Below, one piece after another: positions 5,412 through 5,722 of a DNA stretch of 5,722 bases. The translations under genes and the position numbers were made by a program. The stretch's first letter is position 1; every line of letters starts with the position of its first letter. The notes beneath the pieces were generated by a model that searched no databases, was not told the origin of the DNA, and was given only the letters and a program-made list of their open reading frames with translations. The stretch lies in NCBI GenBank assembly GCA_030588275.1, contig JAUUYJ010000175.1, positions 1 through 5,722 of the forward strand. Direction: 5' to 3'. This stretch comes from Candidatus Zixiibacteriota bacterium (GTDB lineage: Bacteria; Zixibacteria; MSB-5A5; GN15; JAAZOE01).

Positions 5412-5717
5412 TCACTTCAATACTTTGCGCCGGTACGCGATCCAGACTCCTTCGCCCGGCTTGATTCCCCGATCATGATAAATTTCAAAGATATCTCCTG
5501 ATGAAGTGCGGACCAGATAACAATTCCGATGGCGACGCATCCGCCAACTCTTTTGCCTTGGTGCGCCACCGGCAAAACCCCAATCCTGCCAGTCATCCAA
5601 TATCTCGTCAATATCAAAACACTGCTTATCTAAACAGAACGAGGTCGGCATTAATGATTGCCGATCTCGCTCTACATCGATTGGTCGCGATAAAAACTGC
5701 CACTCACCGTCAGCCAT
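5412..5717 (-). CDS. DUF6504-like small protein (possibly partial at 5' end)
   Basis: The protein has about 101 residues and no transmembrane segment. Its order of motifs recalls DUF6504: an N-terminal FLSRPIDVERD strand, DIDEILDDWQDWGF in the middle, SWRMRRHRNCYLVRTSSGDIFEIYHDRG and a C-terminal VWIAYRRK. Aromatic and Arg/Asp residues dominate the conserved positions. Function is unknown. An ATG at 5717 (preceded by an in-frame TTG) is the modelled start, but the frame stays open to the window edge, so the ribosome site cannot be seen and the true start may lie outside. It is 28 bp upstream of plsY and probably co-transcribed with it. The family assignment is from remembered pattern, not a search. 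Confidence 0.62.
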   Translation of the reverse strand: MADGEWQFLSRPIDVERDRQSLMPTSFCLDKQCFDIDEILDDWQDWGFAGGAPRQKSWRMRRHRNCYLVRTSSGDIFEIYHDRGIKPGEGVWIAYRRKVLK

Positions 5718-5722
5718 CAAGC

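Noticed and set aside
1..5722. Search for CRISPR arrays, transposases, toxin-antitoxin, retron or phage-defence components
   Set aside because: No regularly spaced repeats and no protein of these kinds; every sizeable open frame that is not a shadow is a housekeeping-type gene or a small conserved protein.

Overview
The window is an ordinary bacterial chromosomal segment carrying housekeeping genes. Eight protein genes and two tRNA-Pro genes lie tightly packed on the minus strand. A single tRNA-Arg gene at the left edge is on the plus strand and converges on them. Base composition is moderate and Shine-Dalgarno sites of the AGGAGG type precede several genes. No phage, transposase, toxin or CRISPR component is visible. 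The gene mix (PlsY, GpsA, a MerR-type regulator next to tRNA-Pro(GGG), SurE, a DPM1-like glycosyltransferase, Apt) fits a free-living bacterium of deltaproteobacterial or FCB-type candidate-phylum character. That assignment is inference from gene content and protein flavour, and the phylum cannot be fixed from this sequence alone.

Layout in transcription order on the minus strand (right to left): a DUF6504-like small protein cut or nearly cut by the right edge (5412-5717); plsY (4736-5383) overlapping gpsA (3729-4739) by the ATGA type of start/stop; a MerR-like regulator (3342-3707); tRNA-Pro(GGG) (3237-3314); a family 2 glycosyltransferase (2547-3215) 9 bp ahead of surE (1761-2537); tRNA-Pro(CGG) (1629-1701); a TIGR00725/SLOG-type nucleotide-binding protein (1070-1555); an acylphosphatase without an obvious start codon (about 814-1101); and apt (276-809), whose ribosome binding site overlaps the acylphosphatase stop. 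The convergent gap 96-275 holds a two-hairpin element bounded by short inverted repeats, then tRNA-Arg(CCT) (19-95). No protein-coding gap reaches 300 bp once the tRNAs are counted.

Functionally, PlsY and GpsA form the entry to phospholipid synthesis: GpsA makes sn-glycerol 3-phosphate and PlsY acylates it from acyl-phosphate. SurE (nucleotidase) and Apt (adenine salvage) belong to nucleotide turnover. The acylphosphatase and the SLOG protein are small enzymes or binding proteins of unclear physiological substrate. The two tRNA-Pro genes sit inside the co-directional array and are probably processed from longer transcripts.

I do not see a convincing undescribed system. The points most worth checking are the A7 tract at the SLOG/acylphosphatase junction, where a one-base slip would fuse the two proteins; the two-hairpin intergenic element; and the glycosyltransferase mRNA, whose leader would start only 21 nt upstream after tRNA maturation and lacks a Shine-Dalgarno.
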